DNA of 64,000 bases from Alkalihalophilus marmarensis DSM 21297 (GTDB taxonomy: Bacteria; Bacillota; Bacilli; Bacillales; Bacillaceae_D), in contig NZ_ATAE01000031.1 of assembly GCF_000474275.2 (NCBI RefSeq), positions 1-64,000 of the forward strand. The letters are read 5' to 3'. Each line of letters starts with the position of its first letter. Positions within the stretch are counted from its first letter, which is position 1. Made by a program: the position numbers and the translations under genes. This document shows positions 42,136 to 50,749 of this stretch, piece after piece. Below the pieces are notes generated by a model. The model did no database searches. It was not told where the DNA came from and saw only the letters and a program-made list of their open reading frames with translations.

Positions 42136-42813
42136 ATGACCGTAGGAAAACTAATTAAATCAATAAGAACTTCAAATAAATTAACTCAAAGTGAATTCGC
42201 TAAAATACTAGGTGTTGCCCCTACAGCTGTTTCCGCATGGGAAAGAGATTCAAATAGACCTCTAATGGACAAGATCGTTATGATCTCTAAAAGATTCAAT
42301 GTAGAAATTAATGAATTCTTTGAAGACTATACAGAAAATAAAGCTCTGGACCAGGTAGCAGAACCTATTAATCACTACAATATTCAACACGTTGAGCTTC
42401 CTTTATACGGCAGTGTAGCAGCAGGAGCACTTGCCACAATAGAAGGAATTACAGAAGAAAACCTTAAACACATCAAAGTACCTGTGGAAATGCTAGGCAA
42501 ATATAGTCATTCAAAAGATTTATTTACCATGAGAGTTAATGGAGATAGCATGAATCGAATTATCCCAGATGGCTCATTAGTTATATGTAAGCCGATTGAA
42601 TTTACAGCAATCCAAGATAACGACATTTTAATTTTCAGTCACGACGGAGAATATAGCATGAAACGTTTTTGGAAAGATCCAGAAGACGGATCTCTTATCT
42701 TTAGCCCTGAATCAACTAACAGACGTTTTAGAGAGCTCGCTATCGACTCTACTACTTGTAGAGATTTACAAATATATGCAAAGGTCATTGGTTACTCTGT
42801 AGTTTTAGATTAG
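42136..42813 (+). CDS. LexA-like prophage repressor (CI)
   Basis: 225 aa. XRE helix-turn-helix in residues 1-60 (TQSEFAKILGVAPTAVSAWE), cleavage-type Ala-Gly in YGSVAAGAL, S24 peptidase with Ser in NGDSMNRIIPDG and Lys in GEYSMKRFW. It should hold lysogeny and cleave itself with RecA after DNA damage. RBS GGAGGG. Confidence 0.9.
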   Translation: MTVGKLIKSIRTSNKLTQSEFAKILGVAPTAVSAWERDSNRPLMDKIVMISKRFNVEINEFFEDYTENKALDQVAEPINHYNIQHVELPLYGSVAAGALATIEGITEENLKHIKVPVEMLGKYSHSKDLFTMRVNGDSMNRIIPDGSLVICKPIEFTAIQDNDILIFSHDGEYSMKRFWKDPEDGSLIFSPESTNRRFRELAIDSTTCRDLQIYAKVIGYSVVLD

Positions 42814-42827
42814 ATGAGGTGGTACAT

Positions 42828-44264
42828 TTGAGAGTTGCTGTTTATATTCGAGTATCTACACAGGAACAAGCGCAAGAAGGATACTCTATAAAAGCTCAAA
42901 GAAAAAAGTTAGAAGCATATGCGTTATCTCAAGAATGGGAAATAGTACAGTTCTACGTTGATGAGGGTTTGAGCGCAAAGGATATGAACCGTCCTGAGCT
43001 GCAACGTTTATTAAACAATATGGAAGAGGGCGCTTTTGATTGCGTCCTTGTTTATAGATTAGATCGACTTACCCGCTCAGTGTTAGACCTTTATGAAATG
43101 ATTAAAAAATTTGAAAAGCATGATATTAAATTCAAATCTGCTACAGAGGTGTATGACACCACTACCGCCACAGGAAGACTGTTCGTGACGATCATTGCCA
43201 GCCTTGCTCAGTGGGAAAGAGAGAATTTAGGTGAACGTGTAAGATTTGGCCTGGAACAAAAGGCTAAAGAAGGTAAGTGGGCTTTAAGCACGCCACCCTA
43301 CGGATACGATATAGAAAATGGCTACCTAAAGATAAATGACGGTGAAGCGAATACAGTAAAATATATTTTCGACCAATATTTAAAGGGCAGAGGTATGAAT
43401 CAAATTGTGACGGACCTTAACGATAATGGGACCAAAACCAAATCAAATTCAAACTGGCATCAAGGATCCATCAGATACATCCTTACAAACCCTGCCTATA
43501 TAGGTACGATGAGATATAACTTCAGAACAAATAAGGAAAATTACTTTGAAGTCGAGGATGCTATCCCTCCAATTATTGATAAAGACTTATATGAGACCGT
43601 ACAAGAGATAAGAAACACAAGAGCCCAATTACATCCCCGGGCCGCAAATAGCGATTATGTTTTTAGCGGCATTGCAAAGTGTAAAAGATGCGGAGCTCCT
43701 TTGTTTGGCAAAACTTCTAAAAAAGTAAAAGGCGATAAAACATATCTTTCGAAGTCTTATAAATGTTCCAATGTAAGAAGAGGAATGTGTGATCAACCTA
43801 CTATTACAGACAGTTTTCTCGAAGAACAATTCCATAAAATATTATCGATTTGGGACTTTTCTAAAAATATTAAAAAGATACAAGGTACAGATCTTAATAC
43901 AGAGTTAGATGAGCAAAAGCTCATCAGAAGACAGTTAAGTGATGTCAATAAAAGAAGATCTAAATGGCAATATGCTTGGGTGAATAATATGATTTCCGAT
44001 GAAGACCTTAGCAAAAGATTACAAGAGGAAACACAAAAAGAAGAAGAATTAAACCAAAAGTTAGAACTTATCCAAGGGATGAACAATAACTCAAAAGGTC
44101 CTTCAAAACAGTTTATCAATGATATGGTATATACATGGAATAAGCTGACTGCAAAGGACAAGAAAAAATTATTACACCTAACAGTCAAGGAATTCAAAGT
44201 CGATAAGATCTCTAAAAAAAGATTGCCAACATCGGTTGAAGTATCGGATATTATTTTTAACTAA
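42828..44264 (+). CDS. Large serine recombinase (integrase)
   Basis: 478 aa from a TTG at 42828 (AGGTGG five bases upstream). Resolvase domain with catalytic Ser in VYIRVSTQEQ and LVYRLDRLTRS; recombinase domain; zinc ribbon (CKRCGAPLFGK ... CSNVRRGMC); coiled coil (residues 360-430). It integrates attP into attB in comGA and, with a directionality factor, excises it. It ends 7 bases from the attP arm repeat. It is possibly co-transcribed with the repressor. Confidence 0.93.
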   Translation: MRVAVYIRVSTQEQAQEGYSIKAQRKKLEAYALSQEWEIVQFYVDEGLSAKDMNRPELQRLLNNMEEGAFDCVLVYRLDRLTRSVLDLYEMIKKFEKHDIKFKSATEVYDTTTATGRLFVTIIASLAQWERENLGERVRFGLEQKAKEGKWALSTPPYGYDIENGYLKINDGEANTVKYIFDQYLKGRGMNQIVTDLNDNGTKTKSNSNWHQGSIRYILTNPAYIGTMRYNFRTNKENYFEVEDAIPPIIDKDLYETVQEIRNTRAQLHPRAANSDYVFSGIAKCKRCGAPLFGKTSKKVKGDKTYLSKSYKCSNVRRGMCDQPTITDSFLEEQFHKILSIWDFSKNIKKIQGTDLNTELDEQKLIRRQLSDVNKRRSKWQYAWVNNMISDEDLSKRLQEETQKEEELNQKLELIQGMNNNSKGPSKQFINDMVYTWNKLTAKDKKKLLHLTVKEFKVDKISKKRLPTSVEVSDIIFN

Positions 44265-44271
44265 TTTATTA

Positions 44272-44284
44272 CGTGCCTATTATA
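44272..44284. repeat. attP right-arm inverted repeat
   Basis: CGTGCCTATTATA, the exact reverse complement of 1730-1742. Confidence 0.75.
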
Positions 44285-44290
44285 CTGACT

Positions 44291-44301
44291 AGATGTCCTG
44301 T
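44291..44301. repeat. attR core, 11 bp
   Basis: AGATGTCCTGT, identical to 1716-1726. Host comGA continues to the right. Confidence 0.9.
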
Positions 44302-45174
44302 CAAAGCTGCTCGAATGGCTAATTTAGCCGTTTTTTCATCTCGAATTTCTCCAATCATAATGACATCTGGATCATGTCTTAACGCTGCCTTCAACCCAAT
44401 ATCAAAGGTAATACCTGCCTTATCATTTGTTTCAATTTGTACAAGATAATCAAGAGTTCTTTCAACGGGATCTTCTATGGTAATAATTTTTTTTGAAGAG
44501 GTATAGAGGATTTCTTCTAAACATGCGTATAAAGTGGTCGTTTTCCCAGAGCCAGTTGGTCCTGAAATTAAACACAGCCCTTGCCGGAGAGTAGTGATAT
44601 GTTGGAGTTGGTGAACATTCGATGAAAGGATCGGGAGATGTATTAATTCTTTTTTTCGCTTTTGAGGTAATAGCCGCACAGCTAAACTTTCTTTAGAACG
44701 TGTAGGGAGGGTTGATAGTCTGAGATCAATTTTTTCTTTTTTTACAACAATAGTCATCGCATTGCTTTGAGGAAAACGCCTTTCTCCTATATCCATGCCG
44801 CAATGATACTTTAAGTGCCCAAGCACTCTCTCACCTAACAAAAGAGGAATCGATTTATAATCGTACAAGGTACCATTCATTCTAAACTGAATGAGCCATT
44901 CACGTTCTAGAGGGACTAAATGGATGTCGGTGGCATGTACACTTACTGCTTCTTCAAACATAGTCATACTTATTTTTTCTACATCATACAAATCTCTCTC
45001 TCCTCTCGATTTAAAAGATCAATGTAAAAAGAACAATTATAAGGAACGTCATTCAAAGGTGATTCAATATGATTATTCTTTCGATAAGAACGGTTATTCG
45101 ATATTATTTTTAAAAATCCTGCAATAAAAATGAATAAACGAACATAATCAGGTTACTCTATAAGTACAGAGCGA

Positions 45175-45246
45175 TGGGCTATAGCCAAGTGGTAAGGCAC
45201 CGGACTTTGACTCCGTTATTCGCTGGTTCGAATCCAGCTAGCCCAG
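45175..45246 (+). tRNA. tRNA-Gln (TTG)
   Basis: TGGGCTATAGCCAAGTGGTA opens the gene. The anticodon arm CGGACTTTGACTCCG gives anticodon TTG, then GGTTCGAATCC and acceptor TAGCCCA. No CCA is encoded. Confidence 0.94.
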
Positions 45247-45256
45247 TATATCTACT

Positions 45257-45290
45257 AAGTGGACATGAAGCATTCATGTCCACTTTTTTA
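45257..45290 (+). terminator. Terminator after tRNA-Gln
   Basis: AAGTGGACATGAA and TTCATGTCCACTT form a perfect 13-bp stem with a 3-base loop, then TTTTT. Confidence 0.88.
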
Positions 45291-45353
45291 TCATTTGTTC
45301 ATGACTTATGCATAGGTTTGTATAGAACAACCTTATAATTGCAGGTGGTGACA

Positions 45354-45890
45354 ATGAATATTTTACAAGAATTTAAAGAATTCGCTGTACGCGGAAATGT
45401 GATTGATATGAGTGTTGGGGTCATTATCGGCACGACATTTGCAAAAATTGTAGAATCTTTTGTTGAAGATGTGATCATGCCTCCTTTTAGTGTACTGTTC
45501 GGACAAGTTGATTTTTCTAATCTATACCTTAATTTATCAGACCGTCGCTTTAATTCATTCGCCGAGGCTGAAGCTGCCGGAATTCCCATGCTTAAATATG
45601 GTATGTTCTTAAATCACATTGTTCACTTTGCCATCGTAGCTTTCATCTTATTTTTATTTGTCAGGCAGATGAACAGAATCAGAAGGCCAGATGAAGATCC
45701 GTTAATCGATATGAAAACAAAGTTATGTTCTTATTGTTTCAAATCAATTGCCTATAAAGCCCGTAGGTGCCCACACTGCACATCAAATTTAATTCAACGT
45801 TCCAACAAGGAAAATGCCGAAAACTTAAATCATTCTAATCCAACACATGCTCTTCCAATAACAGTTATTAAAAAGCGTTCAAAACCTTGA
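45354..45890 (+). CDS. mscL: Large-conductance mechanosensitive channel with zinc-ribbon tail
   Basis: 178 aa from the ATG at 45354 (AGGTGG five bases upstream). The first helix (GNVIDMSVGVIIGTTFAKIVESFVEDVIMPP) and second helix (HFAIVAFILFLFVRQMNRI) are typical MscL. It opens under membrane tension to save cells from osmotic down-shock. Unlike the usual 130-150 aa form, the C-terminus adds a zinc ribbon (LCSYCFKSIAYKARRCPHC) and about 40 more residues. Confidence 0.92.
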   Translation: MNILQEFKEFAVRGNVIDMSVGVIIGTTFAKIVESFVEDVIMPPFSVLFGQVDFSNLYLNLSDRRFNSFAEAEAAGIPMLKYGMFLNHIVHFAIVAFILFLFVRQMNRIRRPDEDPLIDMKTKLCSYCFKSIAYKARRCPHCTSNLIQRSNKENAENLNHSNPTHALPITVIKKRSKP

Positions 45891-46190
45891 TGATTTTGAA
45901 CGCTTCTCTTTTGATTTTTTCGTTTTAATTAACGTTTGGGAAGGCTGCTTACGTATCCATTCGATGTATTTTTTTATTTGCTCATCATCTTTTAAACGGG
46001 GGATTGTATCAAGCCTAATAGCCAATTCTTCATTTGTATAGATGGCATGAATTTGTTTATGACAAGGGATGCACAGTAATGCCGTTTCTAAATGTGCTCC
46101 CCCCTCCTCCCTTGGAGTCAGGTGATGAACCGTAAGCTGCACGTTGTCTCTCTCACACAGTTCACATATACCTACTCTTTGTTTCTTCAA
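45879..46190 (-). CDS. HNH endonuclease family protein
   Basis: 103 aa, YisB-like size. CELCERDNVQLTVHHLTPREEGG and LCIPCHKQIH give two Cys pairs and the HNH core; the tail is Lys/Ser-rich. It converges with mscL, overlapping by 12 bases. DNA cleavage is likely, the role unknown. Confidence 0.82.
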   Translation of the reverse strand: MKKQRVGICELCERDNVQLTVHHLTPREEGGAHLETALLCIPCHKQIHAIYTNEELAIRLDTIPRLKDDEQIKKYIEWIRKQPSQTLIKTKKSKEKRSKSSRF

Positions 46191-46213
46191 AAGTTCATTC
46201 TCCTTTTGTATAT

Positions 46214-46256
46214 AATCTACTCAATTTAATCTACTCAATTTAATCTACTCAATCAA
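46214..46256. repeat. 14-bp tandem repeat, three copies
   Basis: AATCTACTCAATTT occurs twice exactly and once cut short, upstream of the HNH gene. Confidence 0.75.
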
Positions 46257-46284
46257 TGTAGTATTCTATTCCCTGCTTAATACC

Positions 46285-46467
46285 CTATAAACCACCGTCT
46301 TCTTTCATTTGTCTATATTGGATATATGCGATAAAGATAAAATTCAGCCCAACAAGAGAAGCGATAAAAGCTCCAAACAAAAACTCCTGATTCAAAAGCC
46401 AATGATACCCAAACAATAAAATAGATAACAAGGTGACGATTACTCCTGCTGAAAAGAATGCAATCAT
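46285..46467 (-). CDS. Small membrane protein (60 aa)
   Basis: 60 aa with two hydrophobic helices (FFSAGVIVTLLSILLFGYHWL and FGAFIASLVGLNFIFIAYIQY) and a charged end. AGGAGG precedes the start. Function unknown. Confidence 0.65.
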   Translation of the reverse strand: MIAFFSAGVIVTLLSILLFGYHWLLNQEFLFGAFIASLVGLNFIFIAYIQYRQMKEDGGL

Positions 46468-46634
46468 ATAAATTCCTCCTTTTAATAACTTATTTTCCTT
46501 TATTAAAAAAAGTCCAACTCTCCTCTTAAATCTGCTAGGATAGAAAAGTGGTTTACAACGTGAAACAAAATGTAACGACAGTTTAAATAAATCAATATGA
46601 TTGAATTTGGTTAATGAAGTAAGGAGGCTTTGAT

Positions 46635-48992
46635 GTGAAAACAGCCTTATATAAACAAAAAGTCATTCAGCTGTCTTCAATCGAACGCAGCCAATGGCAA
46701 CAAATGTATAATGCTAGTATTCGACAAGAACTAACTTGTATGCATTGCGGGGAGCCTTTGCGCATCAACATCGGCATTCATGAGGCACCCTTTTTTATTC
46801 ACCCGCCTACTTCTCTTGATTGTCTTAAAGAAGTAGCAGCCTATGAGCGAGAGACTCAAAAGAAACAAAGCGATCGTACAGAAACAGCTTCTCTCAACGG
46901 TTTTAAAATGCCTGTCAGAAGAGAGATTTCTTCTTCTGGCAATGAATCATCTGCAACAGACCAGTGGAAACCGCCAGAACCAATAAAAGCCATTCCTACT
47001 TTCACCGCTCATCATAAGAGCGGCTATGAAAAATACACAGGTTACAGAGCGATCCTTAAAGAACAAGGTATTTTATTAGATGATCAGCAATGGAATGCTG
47101 CTACTACAACGGAAGGACCGCTGCTTATTTTAGCCGGAGCAGGAAGCGGGAAAACCAGAGTACTAACGACTAGAGCTGCCTATATGCTTACAGAGAAAAA
47201 TTATTCACCAAAACAAATGATCTTAGTCACATTTACAGCAAAAGCAGCAAAAGAAATGAAAGAAAGAATGACAATTTATCCTGGGGTCACAAAACAAGCC
47301 CTTCAACAGTTAGTAGTTGGAACCTTTCATAGCATCTTTTACAGAATGCTCATGCATTATGACTTTGAAAAATGGAACAGCCAGCATTTATTAAAATGGG
47401 ATTGGCAAAAAGACCAGATGATAAAAGAGGCTGGACGAGAGATCGACTTAGATGAAAAGGAATTTGCATATGACCAGGCACTAACTCAGATAAGCTGGTG
47501 GAAAAATCATATGCAAAACCCCAACGAAATTAAGCCTAAAGATATCTGGGAAGAGCGCGCGGCTTACTTATATAAGCGTTATGAACAAATGCGGACCAGT
47601 AAACGTTTGTTTGATTTTGATGATATGCTGTTAGGCTGCTATGATCTCTTAACAACAAATCAAGCATTGCTTGAACGCTACCAAGAACGCTTTGCCTATG
47701 TCTCTATTGATGAGTTCCAAGACATTAATAAGGTGCAGGTTGAATTAATTACTTTACTTACAGAAACTAAGCGGAACCTTTGTGTGGTAGGAGATGATGA
47801 TCAATCAATCTATGCCTTTCGCGGGAGCGATCCTGATTATATTCTCAATTTCAAAAGCGATTACCCTGAAGCAAAAGTATGTGTACTCGATCAAAATTAT
47901 CGTTCTACCCATCCCATTGTTGAATCAGCTAATAATGTCATTACAACTAATAAAACTCGCTTTAATAAACAGCTCCATGCCCAGCACACCGATGAGAATG
48001 CACCTGTTCTCTTTTTTCCTTATGACGAGGAAGAGGAAGCAACAATGATCGTGAATGATATTAAAAGCAGAATAAAAAATGGCGCCGAGCCAAGTGATTT
48101 TGCTGTGTTGTTTCGAACAAATGTGACGTCACGCGCTTTATTTGAACGAATGGTAACTTCAAGCCTGCCATTTTCTATCGAAAGTGACGGGGATTCATTT
48201 TATCGAAGAAAAGCAGTTCGTAAAGTTCTCGCCTACTTGCAGTTGTGCATCAATCCTGATAATGGACAGGCTATACAAGACCTAATTGGAGCTCTATTTT
48301 TAAAGCAGCAAGTCATTCAAGATTTGAAAGCTCTCACAATTACGGAAGATTGTACGTTTGTAGAGGCGCTTACTCACTTAAGCGGTCTGCCAAACTTTCA
48401 ACAAAAGAAGCTGCAAAAACTGCCTGACCAATTTAAACAAATCAAAAAGAAGACACCCGTTGAGGCCATTGCCTTTATTGAACAAGAGATGGGCTTGAAA
48501 GATTATCTTAAAAAGCAGGGAAATGAAGGGAATAAACTTGATCGCGGGTCAGATGATGTACGTGATTTAAAAGTGGCTGCTAGACAACATGAAACGATAG
48601 AAGCTTTTATTCAACATGTGGATCATATGATTGCCAAACAAGAGGAAGCTAGAAAGATGCCAGCTGAAAGAGCAGCTGTACAATTATTAACAATTCACCG
48701 TGCGAAAGGACTGGAATATAAGCATGTTTATATCCTTGGTGCAAATGAAGGTTCTCTTCCCCATGATTACGCATTAGATGCTTGGCGTGAAGGTGATGAC
48801 AAACCTCTCGAGGAAGAACGGCGTTTAATGTATGTAGCTATGACGAGAGCTAAACATACTCTAGCCATATCTGTACCGACTATGAGACGTGGTAAAAGAG
48901 CTCATCCATCAAGATTTGTAAGAGAAGTGAAGAAGATGGCTCGTATCCAATCGAAACATAAAATTCCTTCTTTAATTGGAGGTAAGAGATGA
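46635..48992 (+). CDS. yjcD: UvrD/Rep-family DNA helicase (YjcD-like)
   Basis: 785 aa superfamily 1A helicase. Motif I ILAGAGSGKTRVL, motif II YVSIDEFQDI, GDDDQSIYAFRGSD and LLTIHRAKGLEYKHV are all present. The first 140 residues are an extra domain with a CMHCGEPL motif. Length and layout fit B. subtilis YjcD better than PcrA. RBS AAGGAGG. The HD gene overlaps its end by 4 bases. Confidence 0.85.
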   Translation: MKTALYKQKVIQLSSIERSQWQQMYNASIRQELTCMHCGEPLRINIGIHEAPFFIHPPTSLDCLKEVAAYERETQKKQSDRTETASLNGFKMPVRREISSSGNESSATDQWKPPEPIKAIPTFTAHHKSGYEKYTGYRAILKEQGILLDDQQWNAATTTEGPLLILAGAGSGKTRVLTTRAAYMLTEKNYSPKQMILVTFTAKAAKEMKERMTIYPGVTKQALQQLVVGTFHSIFYRMLMHYDFEKWNSQHLLKWDWQKDQMIKEAGREIDLDEKEFAYDQALTQISWWKNHMQNPNEIKPKDIWEERAAYLYKRYEQMRTSKRLFDFDDMLLGCYDLLTTNQALLERYQERFAYVSIDEFQDINKVQVELITLLTETKRNLCVVGDDDQSIYAFRGSDPDYILNFKSDYPEAKVCVLDQNYRSTHPIVESANNVITTNKTRFNKQLHAQHTDENAPVLFFPYDEEEEATMIVNDIKSRIKNGAEPSDFAVLFRTNVTSRALFERMVTSSLPFSIESDGDSFYRRKAVRKVLAYLQLCINPDNGQAIQDLIGALFLKQQVIQDLKALTITEDCTFVEALTHLSGLPNFQQKKLQKLPDQFKQIKKKTPVEAIAFIEQEMGLKDYLKKQGNEGNKLDRGSDDVRDLKVAARQHETIEAFIQHVDHMIAKQEEARKMPAERAAVQLLTIHRAKGLEYKHVYILGANEGSLPHDYALDAWREGDDKPLEEERRLMYVAMTRAKHTLAISVPTMRRGKRAHPSRFVREVKKMARIQSKHKIPSLIGGKR

Positions 48993-49624
48993 ATAAAGGG
49001 ATTATAGAAAAAACGGAAAAATGGGTAAAAGCTCAATTGATCAACGAAGAATCAGGCCATGACTGGTATCACATTTTACGTGTAACAAGAACTGCTCAGC
49101 AAATCGCTAAAGAAGAACACGCAAACGATGAGATCGTCACTCTTGCTGCATTGGTACATGACTTAGCTGATGATAAAGTTGCTCAAAATGAAAAAGAGGC
49201 TTTAAAGAAAATAGCCGAGTGGTTTAAAGAGAATGGTTTAGATGATGAGGCGATCGATCAAATTATTTCTATCATAACCACGATATCCTTTAAAGGAGGA
49301 AATGGCCAGCCAGTCTCCACATTAGAAGGAAAAATTGTGCAAGATGCAGACCGTTTAGATGCACTAGGTGCGGTTGGTATTGCTCGCACGTTTGTGTATT
49401 CAGGACATAAAGGACAGCCTATGTATGACCCAGAATTACCTGTTAGAAATGAAATGTCTATAGAGGAATATCGTCACGGGAAATCATCGGCTGTACACCA
49501 TTTTTATGAGAAACTCCTAAAGCTGAAAGATCAAATGAACACCACTACTGGCATGAAATTAGCTGCTCGGCGTCATGCTTTTATGGAAACGTACCTTGAA
49601 CAGTTTTACAGTGAATGGGGGTAA
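48989..49624 (+). CDS. HD-domain phosphohydrolase (YpgQ/YedJ-like)
   Basis: 211 aa. HD motif residues in SGHDWYHILRV, LAALVHDLADDK and VQDADRLDALGAVG. Homologues hydrolyse nucleotide pyrophosphates with Mn2+. Coupled to the helicase by an ATGA-type overlap. Confidence 0.85.
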   Translation: MNKGIIEKTEKWVKAQLINEESGHDWYHILRVTRTAQQIAKEEHANDEIVTLAALVHDLADDKVAQNEKEALKKIAEWFKENGLDDEAIDQIISIITTISFKGGNGQPVSTLEGKIVQDADRLDALGAVGIARTFVYSGHKGQPMYDPELPVRNEMSIEEYRHGKSSAVHHFYEKLLKLKDQMNTTTGMKLAARRHAFMETYLEQFYSEWG

Positions 49625-49659
49625 AGTGAAACTAGTCAGGGCAAATGACGCCCTGACTA

Positions 49660-50730
49660 TTATGCAATATTCTTAAGCAGCTTTCTATTATGTTCTATCG
49701 CTGGATGACGCGGAACATATGCAGCCGCCTTTTCGTTATGAACTTTGAAAGCCTTAAATTTCCCAAGCTTAAAATTGCAAATACATAATTGCAAGTGCGG
49801 ATACCAAGTAGAATATGCAGGATAAGTAAAACTCCATTTATTTGAGTCTTCAGGAACAATCAATGACAATTCATACCAATATTTTGCTGAAATATAATCT
49901 GTCTCTTTTAAGTAGACATCACCTAACCTGCAACACATCTCTGGTCTAGGAGTTTTAGCAAACCTTAGAGATTGTAATAAGGAGTTTCGTTGTTTTAAAG
50001 TTTTCCCTATCTGTGCTAAACAATCTGCTTTAAATATGCAGCTATAAAATTTATCTTCAACCCATCCGTTTTCATGTTCTATACTTTTATCATATGCTTG
50101 AATGGCTTCAAGATATAAATTATTTTCCCTTAGTTCATTACCATAATAAAAAAAGTCTCTGGCAGAAAATTGATCACCACGATTCAGTTTTTCTTTATAG
50201 ATATTTAAGTTCCTACTGACTGTATGTTTTTCTTTCAGATGGGTGATAGCAATAGTAGAATTATAAACTTTCCCATGTACATCTAAATAATTATGAACAT
50301 CTCCTACCCACCTATACTGTTTAGAGCGCTTTACTAATCGATTTCTTCTATATTTTAGAGTTACATTTCCGTATGCATCCAAACCCGCGTGATAGAACAT
50401 TGAAACTGAATCTATTTCTTGAGGCAACTCATTTTTTAATTTTTTGAATTTAGTTCTATCCTCTTCTTTTATAACATCGTCAGCATCAAGGTATAAAATA
50501 TATTCTTTAGTAGCATATTTAAATGATTCATTTCTAGCATCAGCAAAATGACCGTTCCATTTATAAGAATACACTCTATCAGTGTATTCTTTTGCAATCT
50601 TAATAGTAGCATCAGTAGAACCAGTATCTATAATATTAATTTCATCTACAAGGTCCACAACAGACTCTAAACATCTTTTTAATAATTTTTCCTCATTTTT
50701 AACGATCATGCAAAGACTAATTGTAATCAC
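49660..50730 (-). CDS. Family 2 glycosyltransferase with TPR tail
   Basis: 356 aa. GT2 domain (residues 1-220): SLCMIVKNEEKLLKRCLESV, IDTGSTDAT and the DXD site YLDADD. The C-terminal half has TPR-like helices (NLYLEAIQAYDKSIEHENGW). SunS-like architecture, often used to glycosylate proteins. It is the last gene of the sugar operon, so probably transfers the sugar made by it. GTG start with GGGAGGGG. Confidence 0.85.
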   Translation of the reverse strand: MITISLCMIVKNEEKLLKRCLESVVDLVDEINIIDTGSTDATIKIAKEYTDRVYSYKWNGHFADARNESFKYATKEYILYLDADDVIKEEDRTKFKKLKNELPQEIDSVSMFYHAGLDAYGNVTLKYRRNRLVKRSKQYRWVGDVHNYLDVHGKVYNSTIAITHLKEKHTVSRNLNIYKEKLNRGDQFSARDFFYYGNELRENNLYLEAIQAYDKSIEHENGWVEDKFYSCIFKADCLAQIGKTLKQRNSLLQSLRFAKTPRPEMCCRLGDVYLKETDYISAKYWYELSLIVPEDSNKWSFTYPAYSTWYPHLQLCICNFKLGKFKAFKVHNEKAAAYVPRHPAIEHNRKLLKNIA

Positions 50731-50749
50731 TGCTTACCCCTCCCAGCTC

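Larger units (their letters stand above)
1716..44301. mobile_element. HK97-type siphovirus prophage integrated in comGA
   Basis: The element is bounded by the 11-bp direct repeats at 1716 and 44291 (unit length 42,575 bp). It encodes all modules of a temperate siphovirus: serine integrase, LexA-like repressor, replication, terminases, portal, protease, capsid, connectors, tail, tape measure, fibres, holin and amidase. No structural gene is obviously broken, so it looks inducible. Late genes are on the minus strand; repressor and integrase are on the plus strand at the right end. Confidence 0.95.
44269..44991 (-). pseudogene. comGA: comGA 5' fragment, split by the prophage
   Basis: N-terminal 234 residues of ComGA followed by six phage-encoded residues (VSIIGT) and a stop. 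TTG start with GAGGAG eight bases upstream. Walker A SGPTGSGKTTT (144-153) and Walker B VIMIGEIRD (210-218) are here, but the C-terminal part is missing, so the competence ATPase should be inactive while the prophage is in place. All remaining sequence appears undamaged. Confidence 0.93.

Noticed and set aside
43629-44197. Minus-strand frames over the integrase
   Set aside because: Ser/Cys/Leu-rich shadows of a well-identified serine recombinase.
44992-45174. ComK boxes upstream of comGA
   Set aside because: I searched for AAAA-N5-TTTT pairs and saw no convincing set.
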